Assembly: GCA_002013415.1 (NCBI GenBank)
Contig: MAEX01000029.1
Location: 1 to 45,239, forward strand
Length of the DNA stretch: 45,239 bases
Direction: 5' to 3'
From: Mycobacterium sp. D16Q14
GTDB lineage: Bacteria; Actinomycetota; Actinomycetes; Mycobacteriales; Mycobacteriaceae
Shown in pieces: positions 1-7,726 of this stretch (position 1 is the first letter of the stretch; each line of letters opens with the position of its first letter). The notes beneath the pieces were generated by a model. That model saw only the letters and a program-made list of their open reading frames with translations, was not told the DNA's origin and searched no databases. The translations under genes and the position numbers were made by a program.

Positions 1-251
1 CAATTCACCAAACGGTCAACCATGCGACCTGTCGTGGACGGCTGCACTCCCAATAACTGGGCCAAGGTGGCCAAGTTGATCTGCCCCTCGTTGGACAAGA
101 TCACCAACGTGCGGAATTGGGGGAAAGTGATCGTCTCATCTACCTCCGCAATCGATCGAGCGGAGATGGCCAACAGCAGCCGCGAGGCAACCAACAGCGA
201 ATCCGTAAGGGCATCAAGTGATTCCTCTAGATCTGCATCGTCAACAGTCAC
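1..251 (-). CDS. MarR-family transcriptional regulator, N-terminal part (runs off the window)
   Basis: The minus strand reads from a GTG at 251 through 83 codons to the window edge. The frame is open and gives an N-terminal helix (residues about 5-35) followed by the typical MarR winged-helix start: a TFPQFRTLVIL segment, then NLATLAQLLGVQPSTTGRMVDRLV, broken here as helix 3 and recognition helix 4. In the family this helix pair reads operator DNA and the protein responds to small ligands or oxidants. The C-terminal wing and dimer helix lie outside the window. The start has a weak purine-rich RBS (AAAGGGAAA). Palindromes at 314-337 and 537-547 lie upstream and may be its operators. The family call is firm; the target genes are unknown. 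Confidence 0.8.
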   Translation of the reverse strand, partial: MTVDDADLEESLDALTDSLLVASRLLLAISARSIAEVDETITFPQFRTLVILSNEGQINLATLAQLLGVQPSTTGRMVDRLVN

Positions 252-313
252 ACCGTTTCCCTTTCAGGACAGCCCTCCAGTACTCAGCCGAGTGATACAA
301 TACCGTACAGCAA

Positions 314-337
314 CTATTGCATAGTGCTATTGTATAC
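314..337. promoter_or_regulatory. Tandem palindromes, candidate MarR operator
   Basis: CTAT-TGC-ATAG at 314-324 is a perfect 4-bp-arm palindrome with a 3-bp centre. CTAT-TGT-ATAC at 327-337 is the same motif with one arm mismatch. The two sites are 13 bp apart and lie 63-86 bp upstream of the MarR start at 251, a usual place for autoregulation. Binding is inferred. Confidence 0.5.
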
Positions 338-379
338 GGCGGGCCGCACACCGACACGACTACGGACGCGGCCGGTGGA

Positions 380-428
380 GGGCGCTGGCGGGTATGACCT
401 GATGCGACGGAGAGGCCCGCCAGCGCCC
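380..428. repeat. 13-bp perfect inverted repeat, 23-nt loop
   Basis: GGGCGCTGGCGGG at 380-392 is the exact reverse complement of 416-428. As RNA it would fold into a very stable hairpin on either strand, but no T run follows it. It could be a transcription or attenuation barrier between the MarR gene and the plus-strand genes, or a remnant of a mobile element end. Confidence 0.6.
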
Positions 429-536
429 CCGCCCGTTCCACAGTGCGCGGCCGCAAAAGTTTCGGCGCTAGGGTCAGCGCCCGATGATGCTGGGAAATGG
501 CCGATCCCGCGGGACCGCAACGATAACCCACAAAAA

Positions 537-547
537 GTATTGCATAC
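537..547. promoter_or_regulatory. Third copy of the palindrome (GTAT-TGC-ATAC)
   Basis: Perfect 4-bp arms with the same TGC centre as the sites at 314 and 327. It lies about 200 bp upstream of the methyltransferase pseudogene on the plus strand. A shared regulator, probably the MarR protein at 1-251, is inferred. Confidence 0.45.
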
Positions 548-749
548 TGCTACCGTGTTTGGCGGCTGCGTTCACGTCGCACGGCGCAGCGGCCGGAGCC
601 GGGTGCTGGTGGTGGCGCGAAGATGCGGTGGATACATCGCCAGCGCTCCTCTGATTCAAGGTGACGGATGCCGTGCGAGGAATGCGGTGGTGTGCCGGGA
701 AGCCTGGTCGGCGTTACTGAGTTGACCGATCAAAGAGCTGAGGGTGCCT

Positions 750-1283
750 ATGAGTTCAGCGGTGGAATACGGCGCTTACGCTCCTGCCTTTATCCTCGCC
801 ATCGAGCAGCACGAGACCTCAACGCTGATCCTCGACCCACACGCGATTCGTCTGCTGCCTCCGGCATCGCATCTGAGAGCTCGGGCCACACGTTGGCCAC
901 CGGTGAGGCGGGCGATGATCGCCGCAACCGGGAAAAAGAGCAGCGACAGCGGGAAGGCATGTCATGCCGGTACATCGACGAGCAGCTCATCGAAACCCTT
1001 GGCCTGGGAAGCGATGTCGATGTATCTGACTGAAGCTACGGCGCGACGCACGCTCCGGCACATGCCCGAGCTGGCACCGGGGAGCCACTTGGCGTTCACA
1101 TTCCCGCGCAAAGCTCTCGTGGACGGGTTCGCCATGTACCACGCCCGCGCTGGCTACGACGAGTTTGTGACACAACAGTTGTGGCACTTCGGTCCACACC
1201 CCGAACAAGTCGCAGAGTTCCTCGCCGGGTACGGCTGGGATCTGCATCTACATGCGGGCGCGGCCGAATATTTGCAACGCTAG
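750..1283 (+). pseudogene. SAM-dependent methyltransferase (leucine carboxyl methyltransferase-like), decayed
   Basis: From ATG 750 (GAGG 6 bases upstream) the frame encodes a family-like N-terminus (SAVEYGAYAPAFILAIEQHE, then IRLLPPASHL and ATRWPPVRRAMIAA). The next recognisable piece, SCRYIDEQLIETLG at about 963-1004, is in another frame. The C-terminal piece (AWEAMSMYLTEATARRTLRH to HAGAAEYLQR) is back in the first frame. Intact mycobacterial members of this family are about 280-300 residues; here about 110 residues between the RYIDEQL and MYLTEA motifs are missing, including the glycine-rich SAM-binding loop. So there is a frameshift near 930-960 and a deletion near 1000. An uninterrupted 177-codon frame exists, but its product could not bind SAM. 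Family membership is from motif memory. Confidence 0.75.
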
Positions 1284-1330
1284 CTCATCGCACGATAAGT
1301 CCTAGAACTAGCCAGGAAAGCTGAATCACC

Positions 1331-1870
1331 TTGAAAAACAGCGCAATACTTCTCACCACCGCCGCCGTTCTCGTAACCGGATGCTCACCAGCCCGCACGC
1401 TGTTTACAGCGCAGCAGATGTCTGCGGCCAACCCGCACGCATCAACACTGGCATCAGAGCCGCTGTTGCCCTGGCAGCTGCAGTTCATCGCCCAGTCACT
1501 GGACGGGGACGGGTTTTCTGGAGAAGACTTATGGGGCAAACCGACCGTGTTGTGGTTCTGGGAACCGTCCTGCGGCGTATGTGGGCAACAAGCCACGATC
1601 GTACGAACCGCCGCCGCCAAGCATCCAGAGATCACCTTCGTCGGGGTCGGAATCAAAGCCAGTGCTACAGATCTACGGGCATTTACTCGCAACCACCCCA
1701 TGGAGTTCACGCAGGTCATCGACACCAGCACTAATATATCGAGCCGCTTCGGTATCACCCGGACGCCCTCATACGCGTTTATTACCGAAGATGGCGCCAT
1801 TAATACCGCCAAAAAGCCTTTGTCACAACATGATTTAACGAAACAGATCAGCAAGCTCAACGACGCATGA
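1331..1870 (+). CDS. Thioredoxin-like (TlpA/DsbE-type) exported lipoprotein
   Basis: A 179-residue protein starting at TTG 1331, with AGGAAAG upstream. Residues 1-18 form a lipoprotein signal ending in the lipobox VTGC (Cys18 would be lipidated), so it should sit outside on the membrane. Residues about 55-175 form a redoxin fold: WFWEPSCGVCGQQ carries the CxxC pair (Cys81/Cys84), and RTPS near residue 150 is the usual cis-proline loop. Family members oxidise or reduce thiols of exported proteins, like MPT53/DsbE of M. tuberculosis. Its stop codon overlaps the next ATG (ATGA), suggesting a small operon. The redox direction cannot be told from sequence. Confidence 0.85.
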   Translation: MKNSAILLTTAAVLVTGCSPARTLFTAQQMSAANPHASTLASEPLLPWQLQFIAQSLDGDGFSGEDLWGKPTVLWFWEPSCGVCGQQATIVRTAAAKHPEITFVGVGIKASATDLRAFTRNHPMEFTQVIDTSTNISSRFGITRTPSYAFITEDGAINTAKKPLSQHDLTKQISKLNDA

Positions 1871-2133
1871 CCCACTACCGGCATTCATCCGTTCACCCGT
1901 ACGAAAGGCAATCCATGCCCTCCAAACAAGGCGCATCCAAGTCGGCCACCGCCCCGAACTCCACTGCGGGCCGGGCCCTTGCCGGGATACTCGAAGGCTG
2001 CGCCGTCGGCCTGGAAGGGCGGCGCGCCCACCTCAATCCACCGCAGATGAGCCCAGAAGATATCGCCGCGGTCCGGCACGGTATCGCAGCCCTGGATGCC
2101 GAACTGTGGGCACTCAAACGAATCTTCCGTTAG
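1867..2133 (+). CDS. Small hypothetical protein
   Basis: An 88-residue frame whose ATG at 1867 overlaps the stop of the lipoprotein gene. An internal ATG at 1915 (MPSKQGASK) would give 72 residues and is equally possible. The N-terminus is basic and Ser/Ala-rich without a membrane segment. The C-terminal half (SPEDIAAVRHGIAALDAELW) reads as an amphipathic helix pair. No family recognised. The overlap with a real gene is the best reason to accept it. Confidence 0.5.
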   Translation: MTHYRHSSVHPYERQSMPSKQGASKSATAPNSTAGRALAGILEGCAVGLEGRRAHLNPPQMSPEDIAAVRHGIAALDAELWALKRIFR

Positions 2134-2157
2134 CAGGCCCCATACATCCACGACGAC

Positions 2158-2355
2158 ATGAGAACGGATCTCGTACCGTCAGAAGATATCGCTAGCGGTT
2201 ATCACAAAGCGCTGCAGGATCTTTGTGAGGCGCACCTACTACAACACCTGCCCAAAGAGGGCCGGTTACAACCGTATCCGCGCGCTGAGTCCGATCTATG
2301 GGCTTGGACGGGCGACTATGTTGGCCAGTTCGGTATCTCGGACAGTCCGCGGTGA
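2158..2355 (+). CDS. Small hypothetical protein
   Basis: A 65-residue acidic, probably helical frame (EDIASGYHKALQDLCEAHLL) 24 bases after the preceding gene. No clear ribosome binding site and no recognised family. It could be the third gene of the lipoprotein cluster or a fragment of a longer lost gene. Confidence 0.35.
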   Translation: MRTDLVPSEDIASGYHKALQDLCEAHLLQHLPKEGRLQPYPRAESDLWAWTGDYVGQFGISDSPR

Positions 2356-2599
2356 CTAGCGTCCGCGCCGTCTGACATCGCCAAATCACACTGGAGTCCC
2401 CAAACATACCCGGGGGGTCTGCACTCTATAACTAAGGCACCTACGAGTTCAGGCAACGATCACCGCACGCTGGGCCACCCGAAACACCGACATCGCCGGT
2501 TCTCCACGTCTAAAAACGCGAACGATCGCCCATCGCGTTTCGCCGAAGCGGCAAGCCCACGGCGTACAGCCAGAGGCGATGGGGACTATCGTTTGGCCT

Positions 2600-3046
2600 A
2601 TGCGGCAAACACAAACGCTCCGAAGCCCCCGGCCGAGCGCACTAGTAGCACTGGCAGTGCTCGGCGCTCTTGGCATGAGTGCAAGTGCCTGGGGTGGAGC
2701 GGACACACCAACAGCGAGCGCTGCCGGTAGCCCGGACCAACTGGCACTAGCAACGCTGGATCAGATCGCGCAAGGCGACAATGCAGCTGCTACAGCCTAT
2801 TTTGACCAGACCATGGCGGACATGCTGTCGGCTCCTGCCCTAGGGCAAGCATGGATCACCTACCAACAACTGCTGGGCACATACCAATCGCACGGCGATC
2901 CCCAAGATGTCCAACGCGGAGAGCTGACCGTGGTCAACGTGCCTCTCCAGATGGAACATGCGCCCGGCCAATTCAGGCTAACCGTGCACCCCGACGGCAC
3001 CATCGCGGGCCTGTACTTCCTCAAAGAGGGCGTCCCCGTACCCTGA
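2600..3046 (+). CDS. Exported DUF3887-like protein
   Basis: Start chosen at ATG 2600 (MRQTQTLRSPRP), which gives a clean signal peptide with a hydrophobic stretch ALVALAVLGALGMSASAW; an in-frame ATG at 2579 adds 7 residues and is closer to an AGAGG. The mature part (LALATLDQIAQGDNAAATAYFDQTM, then a HPDGTIAGLYF ending) matches the DUF3887 pattern: a helical pair followed by a small beta sheet, in secreted proteins of unknown function often joined to hydrolases. Here the domain stands alone. It is flanked by gene-poor DNA, so no operon partner is evident. Confidence 0.7.
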   Translation: MRQTQTLRSPRPSALVALAVLGALGMSASAWGGADTPTASAAGSPDQLALATLDQIAQGDNAAATAYFDQTMADMLSAPALGQAWITYQQLLGTYQSHGDPQDVQRGELTVVNVPLQMEHAPGQFRLTVHPDGTIAGLYFLKEGVPVP

Positions 3047-3836
3047 ACTCGCGGCACGCTCCAACAGCTTCGCCACTGACACCCACCTCATCCAGCGCTT
3101 CCGGGCAATCACGCTGACCGACGTCCCCTAGGCATGCATCGCCCCGCACCCACCCGTCACCGACCGCTCATCCACGGCCCCGCACCTGAAACAGACCACA
3201 TACCAAGCAATCTCGCCCCGCTCAGCCCCCAAGGTCTCCAGCCATCGACTCCAGGTACCCTCTGCTTCGGCAATACGACCGGCAATTTCAGTCCATAAAG
3301 CAGGCCGGTCCCCCGCCCTCGGGGACGTGTTGAAATTCCGATGCAGCTGATCAGTGGTAGTGCCGTGCGCGGTTCCGGAACGCGATGGGGCCGATTCCGG
3401 AACGCGCTGCGCTATCAAACGAGCATGACGCCTTCGTCGGCCCCCGCGACAACGACCTTCGCAGCGTGAAGGCTTGTCAGGCCCATGGCCTCATCTCAGC
3501 CACGATGAATCGGGCGCCAATTTTGGGCTCCATAGCGGTGCATTGGGCCGCTAATAGTGCTTCGATGGAGCACTAGACGTAGGTCATGCCCTACAAGGCC
3601 CCGGACTGTTTGATCTGCCCGTCGATGCCGGCGAGACGGCCCGCCGCGATCTCGCCGAACGGTTGGCGCCCGACATGAAGTCGGTCCGGGATGCCCACCC
3701 CCAACCTGGCATCCTCGCGCGTCGACGCACCACGTGGAAAAAGGTTCACGGACAGGGTGATCGACCGGCTATGGCTGATTTGCACAACCCGGCGCAGCTG
3801 GATGTGCTGAAACGGGACGGTGAGATCGTGTGCCGG
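3047..3836. other. Gene-poor stretch with eroded coding pieces
   Basis: No intact gene recognised. A minus-strand frame at 3128-3418 (96 codons; a CxxC near its end) has no family match and a poor start. A 12-bp direct repeat lies at 3373-3406. A plus-strand frame without a good start runs from about 3558 to 3854 and is listed separately. Confidence 0.5.
3373..3406. repeat. 12-bp direct repeat TTCCGGAACGCG
   Basis: Identical copies at 3373-3384 and 3395-3406, start-to-start 22 bp, i.e. about two helical turns. Each contains the palindrome TTCCGGAA. The spacing suits a protein binding two sites on one face of DNA, but no gene downstream is convincing. Confidence 0.5.
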
Positions 3837-3854
3837 TCAGCCGAGGGAGGGTAG
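3558..3854 (+). pseudogene. Start-less coding remnant, unrecognised
   Basis: The frame is open from the stop at 3555-3557 to the TAG at 3852-3854, and its codons look like real high-GC coding sequence (GPGLFDLPVDAGETARRDLA, then WKKVHGQGDRPAMADLHNPA). There is no start codon before ATG 3663, which falls in the middle of this protein-like stretch, so the 5' end of a larger gene has probably been lost. Its stop overlaps the end of the convergent peptidase gene by 18 bases. I do not recognise the family. Confidence 0.35.
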
Positions 3855-6074
3855 CAGCAACGGCTGTAGGCGGTAACCGGGCGGCTCGGTGCCGTGTAGA
3901 TGCCGCACAAAGTAGTCCCAGGTGCGACGTAGCGAATAGTGCAGCCAACCGATCAGCGAGTGCTCGGCACCAGGAATCATGATCAGATCGAAGTCCTTGT
4001 CCGCCTTGATGAGTGCATCGGCCAGCCGCATCGTCATATACGGGTGTGCGTTGTCATCGAGTTCACCGTGGATGAGCAGCAGCTTGCCTTTCAGGTTGGC
4101 GGCCAGCGTGGTGTTCGAGATCGCCGCTTTGCCTTCGGTACTGAGATCGCCGTGGTAGTGCTCGGCCCACATCGCCAGGTTGAGGGCGTTGTCATGATTG
4201 CCCGAGACCGCGACGGCCACCGAGTAGAAGTCCGGATAGCGCAGCGCGGCACGCGCCGCGGCGAACGCACCGGCGGACTGTCCCGTAATCCCGACCCGGG
4301 CAGTGTCCAGCCACGGATACCGCTGTCCGAGTTCGCGGATTGCGGCGATATGGTCGTCCAGGGCGCCGGCGTTGCCGAGATCCCCATAGGAGTGGTCGTG
4401 AAATGCCTTGCTGCGCCCCGCGCTTCCACGACCGTCGATGGCCACCACCGCGAACCCGAGCGCGGCGAAAGCCTCCGGCTCGCCATAGTGCGGCGGGTTG
4501 AACATCGGTCCGGCGCGGTAGAGCTGCGGCCCCGGATAGATGTGTTCGATGATCGGGTACCTGCGGTCCGGGTCCAGATCGTGCGGTCGCCAGAGCAGAC
4601 CGTAGATGGAAGTCTTACCGTCCGCTGCGGTCGCCCGGAACCGCTCCGGCGGTTGCCAGCCCAGAATCTCGAGGTCTTCGGTGTCGGGCGTCTCCAACTC
4701 CACCACCACTCGACCATCCCCGTCGAGTACCACCGAGCGTGGCGGCCGGCTCGGGCTTGAGGCTCGATCCACAAGGTAGCCGCCCTGCGGCGGGCTGACC
4801 GCGTCATGGTCCAGATCGTCATCTGTGAGGCGGGTGAACCCGTTGCCGTCCAGTCTGATTCGGCAGAGCTGCCGCAGATACGGGTCGGCCTCGACCAGAC
4901 CGTTGGCCGCAAAGTACACCTGTCGAGCCTCCTCGTCGACCCACAACAGGCTGCTCACCAGCCACGGCCCGGCGGTAATCTGGGTGACCTGGGCGCCGTC
5001 GGCCGAATAGAGGTACAGGTGGCCCCAACCGTCGCGCTGCGACCACCACAGGATCTCGCCGGTTTCCAGCACCCGCACCATGTGCGGGTCGCCGAGCAGC
5101 ACGGTCGGGTCGACCCGGGTCTCGCCCGTGTCGGTGATTAGCGTGCTGACCGCGCCGGTCGACGGGTCGAGGCCACACAGTTGCAACGTCCGCGCGTCAC
5201 GCGAATGGTGCAGGTAGTGAACGGCGTCCGCACTCGACCACCAGGCGTAGAGGAGTCCGACATTGTGCATGATCGGTGTCGGCTCGGTCTGCTGCCGTAC
5301 GATCGTGCGTTGGTCGACGTCGAGCACGTTCCAGGTCATCGTTGCAACGGTGTCCTCGCCGGGCATGGTGTAGCGGGTGCGGTGTTCCACCGGCCGGCCG
5401 CCGTCGGCAGGGCTGGATTCGACGAGCACCAGTTCGGGCACCTCGCGTTGATCGATGCGCGCAACCAGGATTCGGGTGGAGTCGGGCGACCAGTGCAGGA
5501 TCATCGGCGGCGGTATGCCGAGTGCACGTGTCAGTGCTCGCGCGCCGGTAGTCTCCGGCATACCGCCGTAATCGAAGTAGGGTTCGGCGTCATCGGTGAG
5601 GGCATGTTCGGTGCCATCGGCCCGGTTGCGGACCCAGATATTGCCCTCGCGGCGGAACGCATCCCACCGTTCGTCGGGCGAGGGGATCCCGCCCGGAATG
5701 GGTGCGGCGGTGTCGGATTCGGTGCAGGCGTTGTCCGCCCATTGCCAATTCCGGCCGAATGCGCTGAACAGTACGGTGTCGTCTGCCCGGATGTCCACGG
5801 CGTGTATCGGTAGATCGGCACCGGACACCGCCTGCCCCGCCGCCACCGACAGTGCGGCGGCCAGCGCGTCGTGGTTGAAGGCGGCACGACGCGTCTTCGC
5901 GCCGGGATCGACCGCGACGTAGCGGGTTCCGATGCGGTACCAGAATCGGGCACCGTCGGCCAACCACTGTGGTGTCAGCACGGTGCCCGGCACGTGCCGG
6001 GCCCGGTGCGGGAAAAGCATCTGTTCGGCACGCGCGTAATCGGAATCGCTCAGCAATGTCGTCACACCAGTCAT
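3837..6074 (-). CDS. S9-family serine peptidase (dipeptidyl-peptidase IV type)
   Basis: A 745-residue protein from ATG 6074. An in-frame ATG at 6158 would add 28 residues but would overlap the divergent MFS start, so the shorter form is preferred. Residues about 50-480 are a DPPIV-type beta-propeller with repeated blades (WSPDSTRILVARI, WWSQRDGWGHLYLYSADG). Residues about 500-745 are the alpha/beta-hydrolase catalytic domain: nucleophile in GQSAG (Ser600), acid in HGELDD (Asp673/674) and His705 in GAEHS. No signal peptide, so probably cytosolic. The family cleaves short peptides, often after proline or alanine. It shares a short divergent promoter region with an exporter of the MFS, which may mean a joint role in peptide or antibiotic handling (inference). 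Confidence 0.88.
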   Translation of the reverse strand: MTGVTTLLSDSDYARAEQMLFPHRARHVPGTVLTPQWLADGARFWYRIGTRYVAVDPGAKTRRAAFNHDALAAALSVAAGQAVSGADLPIHAVDIRADDTVLFSAFGRNWQWADNACTESDTAAPIPGGIPSPDERWDAFRREGNIWVRNRADGTEHALTDDAEPYFDYGGMPETTGARALTRALGIPPPMILHWSPDSTRILVARIDQREVPELVLVESSPADGGRPVEHRTRYTMPGEDTVATMTWNVLDVDQRTIVRQQTEPTPIMHNVGLLYAWWSSADAVHYLHHSRDARTLQLCGLDPSTGAVSTLITDTGETRVDPTVLLGDPHMVRVLETGEILWWSQRDGWGHLYLYSADGAQVTQITAGPWLVSSLLWVDEEARQVYFAANGLVEADPYLRQLCRIRLDGNGFTRLTDDDLDHDAVSPPQGGYLVDRASSPSRPPRSVVLDGDGRVVVELETPDTEDLEILGWQPPERFRATAADGKTSIYGLLWRPHDLDPDRRYPIIEHIYPGPQLYRAGPMFNPPHYGEPEAFAALGFAVVAIDGRGSAGRSKAFHDHSYGDLGNAGALDDHIAAIRELGQRYPWLDTARVGITGQSAGAFAAARAALRYPDFYSVAVAVSGNHDNALNLAMWAEHYHGDLSTEGKAAISNTTLAANLKGKLLLIHGELDDNAHPYMTMRLADALIKADKDFDLIMIPGAEHSLIGWLHYSLRRTWDYFVRHLHGTEPPGYRLQPLLLPSLG

Positions 6075-6147
6075 CCAACACTCGGACGTAGCGGCACAGT
6101 CAAGAGCGACTTGACCGTGCCGCAGCGGCACAGCGTCTGGTGGACGA
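6075..6147. promoter_or_regulatory. Divergent promoter region, peptidase / MFS exporter
   Basis: The 73 bases between the preferred start codons must hold the signals for both genes. GGTGGA lies just before the MFS ATG at 6148. No clear palindrome seen. Confidence 0.4.
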
Positions 6148-7341
6148 ATGTCGTTCATCGCCGTTGCCTACCTGGGTTCACATTTCCTGAGTTTCCTCGG
6201 CAACGGGATCCTGGCGGTGGCGTTGCCGTTGATCGTGCTGCAGGCTACCGCGAGTCCGCTCAGTGTCGGCGCGGTCTCGACGGCGACCGCGGTGCCTGCG
6301 CTATTAGTCGGACTGTGCGCCGGGGTGCTGATCGACCGGGTGAACCGGCGTACCTGTTCGATCATTTCGGACCTGGTGTCGGCCGCCGCTGTGGCAGCGA
6401 TCCCACTGGTGGATTTGGCGACCGGACTGACCATCGGCTGGCTGGTGGCGCTGGCGATCCTTGGGTCGTTCGGCGACGTCCCGGGTATGACGGCCCGGCA
6501 GGTGATGGTGCCGGCGGTGGCCCGGCACTCCGGGGTGCCTTTGGAGCGGCTGATCGGTCTACGTCAGTCGATGACCTCGGCGGCGCTGGTGATCGGGCCG
6601 GCCGCGGCGGGCACACTACTGACGTTGTTCGGGGGCAGCACAGCGCTTTTCGTGACGGCGGCGACATCATCAGCAGCAGCATTGGTCACCGCGACCCTGC
6701 CACCAAGGCTCGGAGAGGTGGAAAGTGCTGCCGCCAATCAGGATTCGCTGCTGGGTCGACTGACCGCCGGCGCGGCTGCTCTGCGCGGCAGCCGGTTCCT
6801 GATCAGCACCGTCGCCCTCACCGTGGGTTTGGGGGTGGCGCTGGGGGGCCTGCAGGGACTGGTGTTACCGCTGTACTTCAGCGAGTTGTCCCGACCCGAT
6901 CTACTGGGTTTCGTGCTGACCGCGCTGGCAGTCGGCATGCTGGTCGGCACCACGGTGTTTGCCATAGTCAGCGCGCGGATGTCGCGGCGACGGTGGCTGA
7001 TCGGCGCGCTGAGCGGGACGACTGTGGGATTCCTGCTGCTCGCGACACTGGCCGGTCCGGGCTGGGTGTTCGCCGGCGCCGCGCTGTTCGGTATCAGCAA
7101 CTCGGTACTGGGAGCGGTGCTGGGAGTGCTACAGGCTCAACGCATCCCGGACAGAATCCGGGGCCGGGTGCTGAGCCTGCAGAACTCCTGCCTGCAGGTG
7201 GCCGTCCCGGCCGGAGTCGGACTCGCAGGTCTGGTGGCCGAATGGGGCTCGCCGGTCGCGGCCGGGCTCGCCCTGTTGGGCCTCTGGTTTTCGGTGCTAG
7301 TCCTAGCGGGGACGGTGTCGCGTCAGTCGACCGGTGTGTAG
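6148..7341 (+). CDS. MFS transporter, enterobactin-exporter (MFS_3) type
   Basis: A 397-residue membrane protein of about 12 hydrophobic segments. The start ATG 6148 has GGTGGA 5 bases upstream. The loop between segments 2 and 3 carries GVLIDRVNRR, a version of the MFS motif A (GxLaDRxxRR). The sequence pattern (SFLGNGILAVALPLIVLQAT, GLRQSMTSAALVIGPAAAG) fits the large group of actinobacterial drug or siderophore exporters. No periplasmic partner is present. The substrate is unknown; divergence from the S9 peptidase suggests peptides or peptide-like compounds, but that is inference. Confidence 0.88.
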   Translation: MSFIAVAYLGSHFLSFLGNGILAVALPLIVLQATASPLSVGAVSTATAVPALLVGLCAGVLIDRVNRRTCSIISDLVSAAAVAAIPLVDLATGLTIGWLVALAILGSFGDVPGMTARQVMVPAVARHSGVPLERLIGLRQSMTSAALVIGPAAAGTLLTLFGGSTALFVTAATSSAAALVTATLPPRLGEVESAAANQDSLLGRLTAGAAALRGSRFLISTVALTVGLGVALGGLQGLVLPLYFSELSRPDLLGFVLTALAVGMLVGTTVFAIVSARMSRRRWLIGALSGTTVGFLLLATLAGPGWVFAGAALFGISNSVLGAVLGVLQAQRIPDRIRGRVLSLQNSCLQVAVPAGVGLAGLVAEWGSPVAAGLALLGLWFSVLVLAGTVSRQSTGV

Positions 7342-7726
7342 CTGAGGCGTCGTTCTGGCCGGCACCGCGGTGCTGATGCTGCGCCATCGTCGGTTGCGTC
7401 TGGGGACCAACGAGGCCGCCGAGTTTCCGACCTTGCTGCCGCACGCGATCGGGGCCGAGGGTGGACCGTGCGAGATCGGACGTGACGGCATGGTCAGAGT
7501 CGTGCTGACGGATGCGGTCGACTGTGCCCCCACGGAAGCACCTTTGGTGACGGTCGATCTGCTGTGGGGCTTGACCATGTCGTGGATTGCGGTTGCCGTG
7601 GTTGACCCTCCCGACGTCGCCGAGGCGATCAGAGCGATCGGGATGGGGATCATGCCGGTACTCCGGGAGAGTTCCCGAAGATCCTCACCGCGTCATACCT
7701 GGTGGCCATCCCTCTAATCTCCGCGG
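7342..7726. other. Gene-free stretch, probable coding remnant
   Basis: A plus-strand frame from about 7340 to 7717 looks protein-like in places (DLLWGLTMSWIAVAVVDPP). A hydrophobic piece in another frame follows (FPKILTASYLVAIPLISAVS, about 7676-7735). This suggests a decayed membrane-protein gene, but no family is recognised. Confidence 0.3.

Larger units (their letters stand above)
252..749. other. Gene-free stretch with inverted repeats
   Basis: No convincing gene. The open frames on both strands here are GC-rich noise without family resemblance. The stretch holds three short palindromes and one 13-bp inverted repeat, listed separately. Confidence 0.6.

Noticed and set aside
3128..3418. 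Minus-strand frame of 96 codons with a CxxC near its end
   Set aside because: Not recognised and without a good start; may be a remnant, but support is too weak to call it a gene.
5871..7376. Plus-strand frame of 501 codons
   Set aside because: Out-of-frame shadow of the MFS gene and antisense to the peptidase start.
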